A DNA stretch of 49,556 nt from Candidatus Omnitrophota bacterium (lineage in GTDB: Bacteria > Omnitrophota > Gorgyraeia > Duberdicusellales > 4484-171): NCBI GenBank assembly GCA_003154195.1, contig PMCS01000012.1:1-49556 (forward strand). Reading direction: 5' to 3'. Made by a program: the position numbers and the translations under genes. The number at the start of each line of letters is the position of its first letter. The stretch's first letter is position 1. Positions 27,201 to 34,844 of the stretch are shown piece by piece. The notes beneath the pieces were generated by a model, which made no database searches, had not been told where the DNA came from, and saw only the letters and a program-made list of their open reading frames with translations.

Positions 27201-27406
27201 ACAAGAGGATGGTCTGTTCGGAGGCTGCCCGGTGGCTGCTGATGAAGGCGGGCCGCGATATTCCCCGGACAGAAAGCGGCCCGGGTTATCCGAACCTGAT
27301 CACCGCTTTCATACAAAAAAAAGATCTGGTTACCTACAGTCCGGCCGATTATTACGATAACCAGGGATATTTCCTGATCCGTCCGCTGGACATACAAAGA
27401 AAGTGA
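24299..27406 (+). CDS. Secreted protein with N-terminal PDZ domain and C-terminal permuted NlpC/P60 (YiiX-like papain fold) domain
   Basis: PDZ GALILDVAFDGAAAKAGLSAGDVVTAIDGSPIKNSKDLKEKI; C-terminal PGDVILIA...SPASHVALYLGERNGKRWYED...MVCSEAARWLLMKAGRDIP. Confidence 0.75.
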   Translation: MIEIKMRRLIMFVVLLSAATVCGLVYGQELSKAKVIWGINGIKDSPEGALILDVAFDGAAAKAGLSAGDVVTAIDGSPIKNSKDLKEKIKASQPYTLVDVKFQRFGKVLEKTVLPRGFLRLEVKDFDRSFVIPGMSQTAAKQRSAALDALDNINVLKQVIIDPKSGQIALVGTYDPKYATGPIPYLDLLKTAIKYPEPKFSLIPVYDKIKSDDEVPNPYGIPIVPALLGMPAAERERQLFIRAISDAYGITQEEYVKLYNYAYMDYDGNIAPPEIGRIIVKMCRHLGWDDVAEAYGQLEGNTADGFTQAMKTLGQEKEAQNVMADKGIDEKQKEKELLNLACVAIIEKLEVPPGEAKQLRYSLQNNWKPEPAELLKKMYQLIPISIKDKTGRPITGLCIVKVPIGDAATRIICGTGNDTLLVKIVAEDVETNTNLVRIMYEADYAGKTFVIRPDLFEKIPGQMTIPEYTSRKIEEMGGNQKGIFLDAKFWFEPKHVAMKVSPDKKVVSFGAAEIRFTTSWDKFDAGGFKSKEEAERMMKKISTIYDDWCAQYTDKYDLYAQIFPPFHALRESAKMVALAKWLNSEKISVNLGDVKPEHWNPPEKIIGFWRSGVLAYKNSETGKYSTAPYHGVTGGVTFKPKNAQWTAVESTTVSETGLSEQLKLSSQLGEKAVDAARSGDIENARYLSELSAQAMTGEVLRGDLIKLNVPLAEPVQLPASPQAVLLQKEMIKQTYDEINELSQNPASKAKAAEKLGQIGNIYNNMRSNPASASNYLYKLQAGKVSEVSGPKVEPVPSVELLKDFYDTIHKRTAGTNELAQEILRSLKTNKPPMPENINKYIDDLVPGDVILIASVPFADREKAGMKDVLISNAIKLLDRWSTNCWSSPASHVALYLGERNGKRWYEDNTSEHGPVIKEEQEFLKEYGARKMDVATLVGEPISPAEAEAIFKAVHELRDAGITYGVGSDKRMVCSEAARWLLMKAGRDIPRTESGPGYPNLITAFIQKKDLVTYSPADYYDNQGYFLIRPLDIQRK

Positions 27407-27413
27407 GGGACCT

Positions 27414-28271
27414 ATGAAAACAACTCAATGGTTTTTACGTCTGGTGTTCGTTGGTTCGTTTTTTATCAGCGCAAATCCAGCCGTTTGGGCAGCGGATAGC
27501 TGGGTTGCCGATTCTAAAACAGGTTGTCAGATTGGCTGGGTGTCCGGCAGCTATAACATCACGGCAGCGAGTTGGTCCGGCTCTTCTGTAGACGGCAAGG
27601 CTGAAGGGAAAGGCACGTTGACGGTTACCCTCCGGAATAAAGACGCCAAAGAGTTACAGGGCCAGGGTGACGCCGAGATGAAGGCCGGCAAGTTGGACGG
27701 CAAGGCCAGTGTCAAATGGTCCGACAACAGTACCTATGACGGGGATTATAAAGCGGGTATTTGTGAGGGCAAAGGCGTATATAAGTGGCCCAATGGACAA
27801 TTCTACGATGGCGAATGGAAGAGCGGCAAGCAGGATGGCAGAGGTGTATCTAAGCTGGCTACCGGCCAAGTTTACGACGGCGAATGGAAGGACGGCAAGC
27901 GATCCGGCAAAGGAGTTATGAAATGGCCGAACGGCGGGATCTATGAAGGCGACTGGGCAAATGACACTACGAACGGCCACGGCAGGTTAGAGATGTTTAA
28001 GAATGACATTTATGACGGCGATTGGAAAAACGGCAAGAGGGACGGAAAATGCGTGTACAAGTCACCTGACGGCACGACCTATGAAGGCGATGCAAAGAAC
28101 GACAAATTAGTAGGCAAGGGCAAGATAACATATCCGAACGGATCTGTCTACGAGGGTGATGTTGACGGCGTAAGGCCGTCAGGCTACGGCGTCCTTAAGG
28201 ATCCCAGCGGCAAAGTGCTTTATCAAGGGGAAAGGAACAATACGGCGAACAACTCAGCCGAGCAATTTTAA
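27414..28271 (+). CDS. Secreted MORN-repeat protein 1
   Basis: Signal peptide; repeats YDGDYKAGICEGKGVYKWPNGQFYDGEWKSGKQDGRGV... Confidence 0.85.
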   Translation: MKTTQWFLRLVFVGSFFISANPAVWAADSWVADSKTGCQIGWVSGSYNITAASWSGSSVDGKAEGKGTLTVTLRNKDAKELQGQGDAEMKAGKLDGKASVKWSDNSTYDGDYKAGICEGKGVYKWPNGQFYDGEWKSGKQDGRGVSKLATGQVYDGEWKDGKRSGKGVMKWPNGGIYEGDWANDTTNGHGRLEMFKNDIYDGDWKNGKRDGKCVYKSPDGTTYEGDAKNDKLVGKGKITYPNGSVYEGDVDGVRPSGYGVLKDPSGKVLYQGERNNTANNSAEQF

Positions 28272-28378
28272 TGAGCACATCATTTTTCCAAACCGCAGGC
28301 GCAGGAAAAATGATAGTGCGGGGTGATTCAAACCCACCGACAAAATCGGTGGTAATTCATAGATTGTGCCGAGCGCGT
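28269..28378 (+). repeat. Structured element, copy F (starts at MORN1 stop codon)
   Basis: TAATGAGCACATCATTTTTCC-AAACCGCAGGCGCA-GGAAAAATGATAGTGC, second hairpin ACCCACCGA-CAAAA-TCGGTGGT. Confidence 0.65.
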
Positions 28379-29157
28379 TCCACACTACAAAAGGGAGTAT
28401 TAATATGAGAATAGTCCGGGGGTTTTTAATTTTGCTGTTAGTGAGCGCGTTTTTTATCGGCACAAACCCAACCGCCGGTGCAGCGGACTCGCCTTCAGAC
28501 AAAGTCTCGCCTTTGGCGGATAGCTGGGTTGCCGATTCTAAAACAGGTTGTCAAATTGGTTGGGTGTCCGGCAGCTATAACGTCACGGCAGCAAGCTGGT
28601 CCGGATCTTCTGTGGACGGCAAGGCTGAAGGGAAAGGCGCGTTGACGGTTACCATCCGGAATAAAGACGGAAAAGAGCTGCAAGGCCAGGGTGACGCCGA
28701 GATGAAGGCCGGCAAGTTGGACGGCAAGGCCAGCCTAAAATGGTCCAGCGGCGATTCCTATGACGGGTATTACAAATCCGGCAGATGCGAAGGTAAGGGC
28801 GTATATAAGTTTCCGAACGGCGATACCTACGACGGTGACTGGAAGAACGGCAAAATGGAGGGGACAGGCATATATAAAAAGCCCGACGGCGGTTATTCCA
28901 AAGGGGAATGGAAAAGCAGTGTAATGGACGGAAAGGGTGAAATCCATTGGGCGAACGGCCAGATTAACATCGGCGATTTTAAGAACGGCTGGGCTGAAGG
29001 CAAGGGCATAATAAAATATTCTAACGGCAACACCTACGAAGGCGATATTGTCAAGGGCAATCCCGCAGGCAAAGGCGTCCTCAAGGACCCCAGCGGCAAA
29101 GTAATTTATGAAGGCGAAAGGGGAAATACGCCCGGCGGCACAGCCGAACAATATTAA
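28366..29157 (+). CDS. Secreted MORN-repeat protein 2 (start possibly 28405, MRIVRGF)
   Basis: Signal peptide MRIVRGFLILLLVSAFFIGTNPTAGAADS; MORN repeats. Confidence 0.83.
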   Translation: MPSAFHTTKGSINMRIVRGFLILLLVSAFFIGTNPTAGAADSPSDKVSPLADSWVADSKTGCQIGWVSGSYNVTAASWSGSSVDGKAEGKGALTVTIRNKDGKELQGQGDAEMKAGKLDGKASLKWSSGDSYDGYYKSGRCEGKGVYKFPNGDTYDGDWKNGKMEGTGIYKKPDGGYSKGEWKSSVMDGKGEIHWANGQINIGDFKNGWAEGKGIIKYSNGNTYEGDIVKGNPAGKGVLKDPSGKVIYEGERGNTPGGTAEQY

Positions 29158-29165
29158 GGAGTGTC

Positions 29166-30230
29166 ATGAAAAAAATATTTACTTGTTTTCTTTTAATTTT
29201 ATTGGGAGCCTTTGCGGCCCGCGCATTCGGTGAAAATATTTCCGACGAAGCGCAAAAGCACCTGAAGTGGGGCACGATGGCCCTGGAGTCGGCAAAAACA
29301 CCGAAGGACATTCAAGACTCGATGGATGAATTCAATGAGGCGATAAAAATTGCTCCAGACTTCGCGGATGCTTATTACAGACTCGCCGTGGTCCAGGAGA
29401 TGGTTAACAAAGATGACGACGCGATGAAGAATGTAAAAAAATACCTGGAGCTGGCGCCGGACGGCGCCACGGTCAAGGAGGCAAATAAACTCATCGACAA
29501 ACTGGAGTATAAAATATACAAGAAGGAGAAATTAAAGAAAGAACTATCGGTCCCTGCTCTTATACCGGCCGGTGAGTTCATGATGGGTGACCCAAAGGGA
29601 CAGTTAGATGAGAACGAACGCCCCCAACACAAGATTTTTCTCGACGCTTACTACATGGACAAATGCGAAGTGACTGTCGCCCAGTACCGCGGGTATTGCA
29701 GCGCAACCGGAAAGGCTATGCCGGATGCTCCGCCCTGGGGCTGGCGGGATGACCTGCCGATGTGTAATGTAACTTGGGATGACGCCGACGCTTATGCCCG
29801 GTATTACGGCAAGCGCCTGCCCACCGAGGCGGAATGGGAAAAAGCGGCGAGAGCCGGCTCAACTGCCAAGTACTGTTTCGGTGATTCCGAATCAGAGCTT
29901 TTAGAATATGCCTGGTGTGCGGCCAACTCTAACAATATGCTGCAACCGGTAGCTACAAAGAAGCCCAACGCTTTCGGACTATACGACATGCATGGCAACG
30001 CAGCGGAGTGGTGCAGTGACTGGTACGGCGCTAATTACTACAAGAACAGCCCGGCAAGCAACCCAACAGGCCCGGACAGAGGCCCATACCACGCTGTGCG
30101 CGGCGGCACCTACAATGACCAAGCTTTATACTGCGGTTCCGCGTTCCGGTGCAATTTTGACAATACTTTTGCAAAAGAAGGAATGCGGGGATTCTTTCTC
30201 GGATTCCGCTGCGTTTCATCGGTAAAATAA
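29166..30230 (+). CDS. Secreted TPR + formylglycine-generating-enzyme-like (C-type-lectin fold) protein 1
   Basis: TPR DSMDEFNEAIKIAPDFADAYYRLAVVQ; FGE-type GEFMMGD, DKCEVTVAQYRGYC, RLPTEAEWEKAARAGS, GLYDMHGNAAEWCSDWYG, VRGGTY...LGFRC. Confidence 0.87.
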   Translation: MKKIFTCFLLILLGAFAARAFGENISDEAQKHLKWGTMALESAKTPKDIQDSMDEFNEAIKIAPDFADAYYRLAVVQEMVNKDDDAMKNVKKYLELAPDGATVKEANKLIDKLEYKIYKKEKLKKELSVPALIPAGEFMMGDPKGQLDENERPQHKIFLDAYYMDKCEVTVAQYRGYCSATGKAMPDAPPWGWRDDLPMCNVTWDDADAYARYYGKRLPTEAEWEKAARAGSTAKYCFGDSESELLEYAWCAANSNNMLQPVATKKPNAFGLYDMHGNAAEWCSDWYGANYYKNSPASNPTGPDRGPYHAVRGGTYNDQALYCGSAFRCNFDNTFAKEGMRGFFLGFRCVSSVK

Positions 30231-30245
30231 AGAGGGGTTATTCAT

Positions 30246-30986
30246 ATGAAAACAGTTCAGGGATTCTTAAGCTTGCTGCTGGTGGCCGCGTTTTTTATCG
30301 GGGCGGGTTCCGTTGCCATGGCAGAGCGGTCAGTTGGCAAGACGGCAGAGAGCTGGGCCACCGATCCGAAAACAGGCTGTCAGATTTGCTGGGTATCTGA
30401 TTACTATACCATAGTGGCGGCAACATGGACAGGGCCGGTTGTAAACGGTAAGGCCGAGGGCAAAGGCAACCTTACAGTAACCACCAGAGGTAAAGACGGG
30501 AAGGAATCACAGTGGCAGGGTGAAGTTGAGATGAAGGCCGGCAAACTGGATGGCAAGGGCAGCATAAAATTGTCTGACGGCGATTCCTATGACGGGGATT
30601 ATAAAGCCGGTGTCCGCGAAGGCAAGGGTTTATATAAGTTCCCGAACGGCAATACCTACGACGGCGACTGGAAGAACAACAAAATGGAAGGGATGGGCAT
30701 ATATAAAAAGCCCGACGGTGATTATTCCGAGGGAGAATGGAAAAACAACGTAATGGATGGAAAGGGTAAAGTCAGGTGGGCGGACGGCAAGGCCTATGAC
30801 GGCGATGTGAAGAACGGCCATATGGAAGGCAAGGGTATACTAAAATACCCTAACGGCTCGGTCTACGAAGGCGGCATTCACCACGATGACCCCGCCGGAT
30901 ACGGCGTCCTTAAGGATCCCAGCGGTAAAGTGCTTTATCAAGGGGAAAGGAACAATACGGCGAACGATTCAGCCGAGCAATTTTAA
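30246..30986 (+). CDS. Secreted MORN-repeat protein 3
   Basis: Signal peptide; YDGDYKAGVREGKGLYKFPNGNTYDGDWKNNKMEGMG repeats. Confidence 0.85.
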   Translation: MKTVQGFLSLLLVAAFFIGAGSVAMAERSVGKTAESWATDPKTGCQICWVSDYYTIVAATWTGPVVNGKAEGKGNLTVTTRGKDGKESQWQGEVEMKAGKLDGKGSIKLSDGDSYDGDYKAGVREGKGLYKFPNGNTYDGDWKNNKMEGMGIYKKPDGDYSEGEWKNNVMDGKGKVRWADGKAYDGDVKNGHMEGKGILKYPNGSVYEGGIHHDDPAGYGVLKDPSGKVLYQGERNNTANDSAEQF

Positions 30987-31205
30987 TGAGGCTTAGATTT
31001 TTTCAAGCCCAAGGGGCGTAGAAAAAATCTGTAGCCGAATTAACCCAGCACTAATTTTGTTGCAGCAAAATTAGTGCTGGGTAATGAGCCTGAGGCTTCA
31101 CCGAATGCACATGTATACATGCGCAGCGAGGCGGCAGTCGAATCAATGAAGCTAAGCCCCACCGTATTCGGCGGGCCAAGTTTCATTGTTTGGAGCGAAG
31201 CGGAG
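30984..31205 (+). repeat. Structured element, composite copy B (two modules in tandem)
   Basis: TAATGAGGCTT-AGATTTTTTC...GAAAAAATCT-GTAGCCGAAT; hairpin ACCCAGCACTAATTTTG/CAAAATTAGTGCTGGGT; second module TGAGGCTTCACCG...GGCGGCAGTCGAATC; CAATGAA...TTCATTG; GAGCGAAGCGGAG. Confidence 0.8.
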
Positions 31206-31220
31206 GGAAAGGAGCGGCCG

Positions 31221-32288
31221 ATGAGCGTAATCAAAATGAAAGCGTGCCTTATCATCTTTCTGATTGTACTGGGGAGTTTTGCAACCAGTGTCCTAGGCCA
31301 GGATATTTCCGATGAAGTGCGTAAGCACATGGATTGGGGCAAGATGGCCCTGGAGTCGGCAAAAACACCGGCGGACATTGAAGAATCGATGGACCAGTTT
31401 AAGCAGGCAATAAAGCTTGCGCCGGACTACGCCGACGCTTATTACCGGCTCGGCGTGGTTCAGGAGATGGTCAACAAAGATGACGAGGCGATGAAGAACC
31501 TGAAAAAATATCTTGAGCTTGCGCCGGACGGCGCTACCGTTAAAGAGGCAAAGCATCTCATCGATAAACTGGAGTATAAGGCGTATAGGAAGGAGAAAGC
31601 CATCAGGGAGCTGGGAGTTCTTATACCCGCCGGTGAGTTCATGATGGGCGGCAGCGAGGCCAATGAACTTCCCCAACATAAGGTTTTCCTTGACGCTTTC
31701 TATATAGACAAACTCGAAGTAACGGTCGCCCAATACCGCGCCTACTGCGACGCAACCGGAAAGGCTATGCCGGATGCTCCGCCCTGGGGTTGGCAGGATG
31801 ACCTGCCGATGGGTAACGTAACCTGGGAAGATGCCAATGCCTATGCCCAATATTACGGCAAGCGCCTGCCTACCGAGGCGGAATGGGAAAAGGCCGCCCG
31901 GGCCGGTTCTAATACTAAATACTGTTTCGGTGATTCCGAATCGCAACTTTCCGAATATGCCTGGTACGCGGGTAACTCTGATAATATGGTGCATCCGGTA
32001 GGAACAAAGAAGCCCAATGTCTTCGGCCTTTACGACATGTATGGCAATGCCGCGGAGTGGTGCAGCGATTGGTATGGCCCGAGATACTACAAGGACAGCC
32101 CGGCAAATAACCCCAAGGGGCCGGCCAGTGGCCCGCACCATGCCGCGCGCGGCGGCAATTACGGCGAGCCATCCTTATACTGTGTTTATTCCGCGTTCCG
32201 ATACAATTTTGATATTGCTTCTTTTAAGGGAGTAGTGCGAGGAAATTGGCTCGGATTCCGCTGTGCTTCTTCGGTGAAAGCGGATTAA
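31221..32288 (+). CDS. Secreted TPR + formylglycine-generating-enzyme-like (C-type-lectin fold) protein 2
   Basis: Paralogue of 29166-30230; SD AAAGGAG precedes ATG 31221 (alternative start 31236), the upstream ORF extension is repeat B. Confidence 0.87.
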   Translation: MSVIKMKACLIIFLIVLGSFATSVLGQDISDEVRKHMDWGKMALESAKTPADIEESMDQFKQAIKLAPDYADAYYRLGVVQEMVNKDDEAMKNLKKYLELAPDGATVKEAKHLIDKLEYKAYRKEKAIRELGVLIPAGEFMMGGSEANELPQHKVFLDAFYIDKLEVTVAQYRAYCDATGKAMPDAPPWGWQDDLPMGNVTWEDANAYAQYYGKRLPTEAEWEKAARAGSNTKYCFGDSESQLSEYAWYAGNSDNMVHPVGTKKPNVFGLYDMYGNAAEWCSDWYGPRYYKDSPANNPKGPASGPHHAARGGNYGEPSLYCVYSAFRYNFDIASFKGVVRGNWLGFRCASSVKAD

Positions 32289-32315
32289 AGTATTGGTGTT
32301 TTTACAGGAGAAAAA

Positions 32316-33185
32316 ATGTTAGATCGACAAACGCGCCAACAATTATTGACCGCGCAAAAGAACGAGATCACCGAATATTATGTTTATAAGCGCTTAGCCG
32401 AAATCGTGAAGGTTAAGGAACAGGCGGAAATATTAAACCGGATATCGGCTGACGAACTGAAGCACTACGAATTTTTTAAGAGCCTTACCCAGGAAGAAGT
32501 CCTTCCCGGCCGGTTCAAGATATTTTTTTATGTGTTTATCTCTAAGGCGCTGGGGCTTAATTTCGGTCTGCGGCTGATGGAGAACGGCGAAGGCATGGCC
32601 CAGGATGTTTACGCCGGGCTAAAACAGGTGTCGCCGGAAATAGAGCGGATAACCGCCGACGAAGAAAAGCATGAGCGGGCTTTGCTTGACCTGATCGACG
32701 AGGACCGCCTGAAATATGTCAGTTCGGTCGTTCTGGGTTTAAACGACGCCTTAGTGGAATTGACCGCGACTTTAGCCGGATTTACTCTGGCGTTGCAAAA
32801 TACCCGGCTTATCGGGATCGTCGGTCTTATCACCGGTATCGCCGCGGCGATGTCCATGGCGGCTTCCGAATATCTGGCTACCAAAGGCGAACAGACTAAG
32901 AAAAATCCCTTTAAGGCCAGTGTCTATACCGGTATTTCCTACATCACTACGGTTGTTCTGTTGGTCCTGCCGTATTTTATGCTCAAGAATGTCTTTGTCA
33001 GCTTAGGGCTGGCAATAGCCGGAAGCCTGCTGATTATCTTAGTCTTTACTTTTTACGTGTCCGTGGCCAAAGGCCTCAGTTTTAAAAAGAGATTTTTTGA
33101 GATGGCGATTTTAAGTTTAAGCATCGCCGCGATAACTTTTTTTATCGGTATGGCCATAAAGAAGATATTCGGAGTAAATATTTGA
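32316..33185 (+). CDS. Ferritin-like domain + VIT1/CCC1 family membrane transporter fusion
   Basis: N-terminal E-rich ferritin-like helices (KNEITEYYVYKRLAE, ADELKHYEFF, ADEEKHERALLDLI), then VIT1 SSVVLGLNDALVELTATLAGF...AAAMSMAASEYLATKGEQ. Confidence 0.85.
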   Translation: MLDRQTRQQLLTAQKNEITEYYVYKRLAEIVKVKEQAEILNRISADELKHYEFFKSLTQEEVLPGRFKIFFYVFISKALGLNFGLRLMENGEGMAQDVYAGLKQVSPEIERITADEEKHERALLDLIDEDRLKYVSSVVLGLNDALVELTATLAGFTLALQNTRLIGIVGLITGIAAAMSMAASEYLATKGEQTKKNPFKASVYTGISYITTVVLLVLPYFMLKNVFVSLGLAIAGSLLIILVFTFYVSVAKGLSFKKRFFEMAILSLSIAAITFFIGMAIKKIFGVNI

Positions 33186-33236
33186 CAATGAGGCTTCACC
33201 TAACACGAGCCGCAGGCGCGGTGGGCAAAGCGAGAT
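33186..33236 (+). repeat. Degenerate structured element, copy E
   Basis: CAATGAGGCTTCACC...CGAGCCGCAGGCGC...GGTG...AAAGC directly after the TGA stop of the VIT1 gene. Confidence 0.4.
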
Positions 33237-33270
33237 GTTTCTGGAGTGAAAGATTTTATTGTATTAATGC

Positions 33271-33356
33271 TTGATTCTATGACATAATAAGGTAGAATGT
33301 TAGGAAATCTTTCAGCCGTCAAAGGCGCGCGACGATTTACCTTTGCGGCTTTTTTA
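33271..33356 (+). ncRNA. Candidate short transcript: promoter TTGATT-N16-TAGAAT followed ~15 nt later by a terminator hairpin (33314-33356)
   Basis: GCCGTCAAAGG...CCTTTGCGGC + TTTTTTATTTT; no ORF between. Confidence 0.4.
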
Positions 33357-33373
33357 TTTTATAGGCTGATTTT

Positions 33374-33515
33374 TAATGAGACTCACTCATTTTCAAGCCA
33401 TCGGCTTCGCCGAGAGGCGAGCCGAAGGCGCAGAAAATAAGTGTAGTCGAATCAATGAAATTTGGCCAGCCGAATACGGCGGGACTTAGTTTTATTGCCC
33501 CGAGCGAAGCGAAGG
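33374..33515 (+). repeat. Structured element, copy C
   Basis: TAATGAGACT-CACTCATTTTC-AAGCC...GGCGCA-GAAAATAAGTG-TAGTCGAATC; CAATGAA...TTTTATTG hairpin; GAGCGAAGCGAAG. Confidence 0.8.
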
Positions 33516-33529
33516 GGACTATAAGGTGG

Positions 33530-34619
33530 ATGATTTATAAAGAACGAGTTTAGGAACTTAGATTTAGGCGATTTAAGGATAGGCGTGCCGATTATCCAGG
33601 GCGGGATGGGGGTACGGGTGTCATTGTCTTCATTAGCTTCGGCAGTTTCCAACGAAGGCGGGCTGGGAGTGATTGCCGCAGTCGGCCTTGGGGAAGAGGG
33701 CAGTGATGAAAAGCGCGATTACGAAACGCGTTCGCGCGAAGCGTTTATCGAGATTATCCGGGATACGCGCAAGCTTACGGCCAATCCCTTTGGCGTTAAC
33801 ATCATGTGCGCCCTGACTAACTATGATGACTTGGTAGATGCGGCCCAGCAGGAATCAGTGGATGTAATTATTTCCGGAGCCGGATTGCCGTTGCGCCTGC
33901 CGTCTTTGATCAAGAATAACCGGACTAAGCTCGTCCCCATTGTTTCTTCCGCGCGGGCAACACAGATTATTTGCGCTACCTGGCAGAGGAGGTATAAACG
34001 CCTTCCTGATGCCATTGTCGTCGAGGGGCCGCTTGCCGGAGGGCACCTGGGTTATAGCCGGGCCGAGCTCGCTGACGAGAAGAATGTTTTTTTGGATAAT
34101 ATCGTGCGGGAGGTGCTGGCGGTTACGCGTGGTTTTGAAAATAATAAATTGCGCATTCCGGTAATCGCGGCCGGCGGCATATTTGACGGCAAGGATATTG
34201 CCCGGGTGATCAGGCTGGGTGCCGCCGGCGTACAGATGGCGACCCGTTTCGTCTGCACTGATGAGTGCGATGTTTCCCCTAAATATAAGGATTTATACCT
34301 TTCTTGTTCGCCTGACGATATCGTGGTCATCGACAGCCCGGTGGGAATGCCGGGAAGGGTGATTCGTAATGAATTTGTGAAGAGGATTTCTAAGGGGGAG
34401 CGCATCGATTTTAGTTGTGAATACCAATGCCTGGCTACCTGCGACGCCAGGAAAGTAAATTATTGTATTGCTAAGGCGCTTATGTATGCTTATCGGGGTG
34501 AGCTGGACAAAGGGTTTGCGATGTGCGGAAGCAATGCTTACCGGATTAAGAAGATTGTCCCGGTAAAGGAACTTTTTGCCGAGTTGGTGGGAGAAGCGAG
34601 AGCTGCATTAGAAGAATAA
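33530..34619 (+). CDS. Nitronate monooxygenase/2-nitropropane dioxygenase family; N-terminus appears frameshifted (uninterrupted frame from ~33552, GTG at 33585)
   Basis: VPIIQGGMGVRVSLSSLASAVSNEGGLGVI, NIMCALTNYDDLV, EGPLAGGHLGY, IPVIAAGGIFDGKDIARVIRLGAAGVQMATRFVCTDEC; SD-preceded ATG at 33530 is in another frame. Confidence 0.83.
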
Positions 34620-34844
34620 TAACTTTACCTTTTTATTTTACCGCAGAAAACCGCCGGTGGAGCCGGCGGATTGCCTGCCTGACAGGCAGGCATGCGGAAA
34701 AATAACACCCGCCTTGATGAGCCGTAAGGCCCACGGCTTCGCCGTGAGGCGAGCGAGGCAGGCTGCCGCAGTTTGGCGGAATTATATAGGTGTAAAGTTT
34801 GTTAATCGGGTACTTGAAGACAAGTGCCTTAAAGGAGGATGCAT

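Noticed and set aside
31074-31220. ORF-track N-terminal extension of FGE-like protein 2
   Set aside because: It is translated repeat element B; SD AAAGGAG and signal peptide start at 31221/31236.
29166-32288. Calling a diversity-generating retroelement
   Set aside because: The FGE/C-lectin tips are DGR-like targets, but no reverse transcriptase, Avd-like gene or template repeat is seen in the window; kept only as a hypothesis.
29166-32288. Annotating the two FGE-like proteins as true sulfatase-modifying enzymes
   Set aside because: The first active-site Cys position is Asp/Glu in both.
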